From positions 1-7,381 of the forward strand of contig JAHEKK010000149.1 in the NCBI GenBank assembly GCA_024638395.1: 7,381 nucleotides of DNA. The letters are read 5' to 3'. Below are positions 6,413 through 7,381 of this stretch, in pieces. The notes below the pieces were generated by a model. The model was not told the DNA's origin and searched no databases. It saw only the letters and a list, made by a program, of their open reading frames with translations. Numbering within the stretch: the stretch's first letter is position 1; each line of letters begins with the position of its first letter. A program made the translations under genes and the position numbers. Origin of the DNA: Gemmatimonadota bacterium (GTDB lineage: Bacteria; Gemmatimonadota; Gemmatimonadetes; Longimicrobiales; Gaopeijiaceae).

Positions 6413-7381
6413 GGGGATTCCTCGAGGGCTAGCCGGATCAGTGACGGATCGACGTTTCCTCCAGAGAGGACGGCCACCACGGGGCGCCCGGTGGACACCG
6501 GGATCCGGCCCGCCAGGAGCGCGGCCACCGCCGCGGCCCCGGAGGGCTCCACCAGGAGCTTGGCCCGCTGGAGGAGCAGCGCCATCGCATGGAGGAGCTC
6601 CGGGTCCGCAACACGCACCACGTCCTCCACGAAGCGCTGCACGTATGCGAGGTTGAGGGTCCCTGCCATGGGTGCCGCCAATCCGTCTGCGATCGTGTCC
6701 GTGTGCTCGAGCGTCACCACCTCACCGGCTCGAAGACTCCGAATCATGGCATCGGCTCCTTCCGGTTCCACGCCGAAGACGCGCACCGGATCTCCGACGA
6801 CGGCCTGGGCCAGGGCTCCCGCAACCCCCGAGATTTGACCCCCTCCCCCCACCGGAACGACCACGTCGAAGCCCCCGCCCAGGTCCTCGGCGAGCTCCAG
6901 GCCCGTGGACCCATGGCCGGCGATGACCGGTTCCGCATCGAAGGGATGCAGGAAGGTCATCCCACGCTCTTCAGCGATGCGGAACGCTTTTCGGAAGGCC
7001 TCGGAGGCGGTGCCGTGGAGGATCACTTCGGCGCCGTAGGCTTTCGTCGCATCCACCTTTATGCGGGATGCGGCCTGGGGCATGACCACCGTGGCGCTGA
7101 TCCCGGAAGCCGTCGCGGCCCATGCAACGGCCTGGGCGTGGTTGCCTGCGGAGATGGTGACCACGCCCTGGGCTCGTTGCCTCGGATCCAGGCACGCCAC
7201 CGAGTTCAACGCTCCCCTGACCTTGAACGAGCCCGTCTTCTGGAGGTTCTCGCATTTGAGATAGACGGGAACGCCCACCCTGGCCTCCAGGGATCGAGAA
7301 GTCAGCAGCGGGGTCCGGTGCACACTGCCCGAGATGCGTTCCCGGGCCGCCTCGAACCCCTTGCGGTCAAGGAGTTCCGTC
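6409..7381 (-). CDS. Threonine/serine ammonia-lyase (PLP fold type II), 5' end outside window
   Basis: 323 codons are visible and the frame is still open at the window edge. The GTG at 7323 is probably not the start, because family-like residues (FEAARERISGS) precede it in frame; the true start should lie only a few codons beyond 7381. Numbering from the codon at 7323, the PLP Schiff-base lysine is Lys34 in TGSFKVRGA, SAGNHAQAVA is at 58-67, the phosphate-binding loop VGGGG is at 158-162 and SGGNVD is at 287-292. The known family reaction is PLP-dependent deamination of L-threonine to 2-oxobutanoate, or of L-serine to pyruvate. The protein ends at SGGNVD plus 12 residues with no ACT regulatory domain, as in short catabolic (TdcB-like) enzymes and serine racemases and unlike long IlvA. 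A EutB-type dehydratase of hydroxyectoine use is an alternative I cannot exclude. It is the first visible gene of the three-gene operon; its promoter is outside the window. Confidence 0.88.
   Translation of the reverse strand, partial: TELLDRKGFEAARERISGSVHRTPLLTSRSLEARVGVPVYLKCENLQKTGSFKVRGALNSVACLDPRQRAQGVVTISAGNHAQAVAWAATASGISATVVMPQAASRIKVDATKAYGAEVILHGTASEAFRKAFRIAEERGMTFLHPFDAEPVIAGHGSTGLELAEDLGGGFDVVVPVGGGGQISGVAGALAQAVVGDPVRVFGVEPEGADAMIRSLRAGEVVTLEHTDTIADGLAAPMAGTLNLAYVQRFVEDVVRVADPELLHAMALLLQRAKLLVEPSGAAAVAALLAGRIPVSTGRPVVAVLSGGNVDPSLIRLALEESP

Noticed and set aside
5741..6838. 365-codon open frame on the + strand opposite the ATPase and ammonia-lyase
   Set aside because: Its translation has no recognisable domain and lies antisense to two genes with complete conserved motifs; long antisense open frames are common at this GC content.
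6409..7323. Treating the ammonia-lyase as complete with a GTG start at 7323
   Set aside because: The frame continues to the window edge with residues typical of the family's N-terminal helix just before RTPLLTS, so the real start is beyond 7381.

Overview
This is a high-GC bacterial window with dense gene packing. A lipoprotein signal and a Sec signal for secreted domains fit a Gram-negative, free-living bacterium. Domain-rich serine-hydrolase lipoproteins and this style of coding recall Gemmatimonadota or related environmental lineages, but nothing here fixes the taxon. I see no mobile element, CRISPR array, tRNA or rRNA.

Layout. The left edge holds the last ~92 codons of an MFS transporter on the + strand. 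It converges on, and overlaps by 32 bp, a minus-strand gene for a 10-helix YkvI-family membrane protein. A 216-bp divergent gap follows. The largest gene (1554-4013, + strand) encodes an 819-residue lipoprotein that joins a serine beta-lactamase/DD-peptidase-like (S12) domain, two probable small beta domains and a C-terminal VanX-like D-Ala-D-Ala dipeptidase. Both catalytic sites look intact.

Only 15 bp beyond its stop lies the 3' end of a tight minus-strand operon. In transcription order it reads: a threonine/serine ammonia-lyase (5' end outside the window); an osmoprotectant-type ABC ATPase without CBS domains; and one protein fusing the matching substrate-binding protein (N-terminal, exported) to the permease (C-terminal). 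The two junctions are 4-bp start/stop overlaps, GTGA and ATGA, so the three proteins are probably made together.

How the genes work together. The two ABC genes form a complete importer: fused receptor-permease plus ATPase. The family imports glycine betaine, choline, carnitine, ergothioneine or similar compounds; the substrate here cannot be read from sequence. Coupling to a PLP-dependent ammonia-lyase is unexpected for a simple osmolyte importer and may point to catabolic use of the import or to co-regulation. The lipoprotein hydrolase stands alone and probably acts outside the cytoplasmic membrane on peptidoglycan stems or D-amino-acid peptides. The most unusual items are the S12-VanX fusion and the receptor-first SBP-permease fusion.
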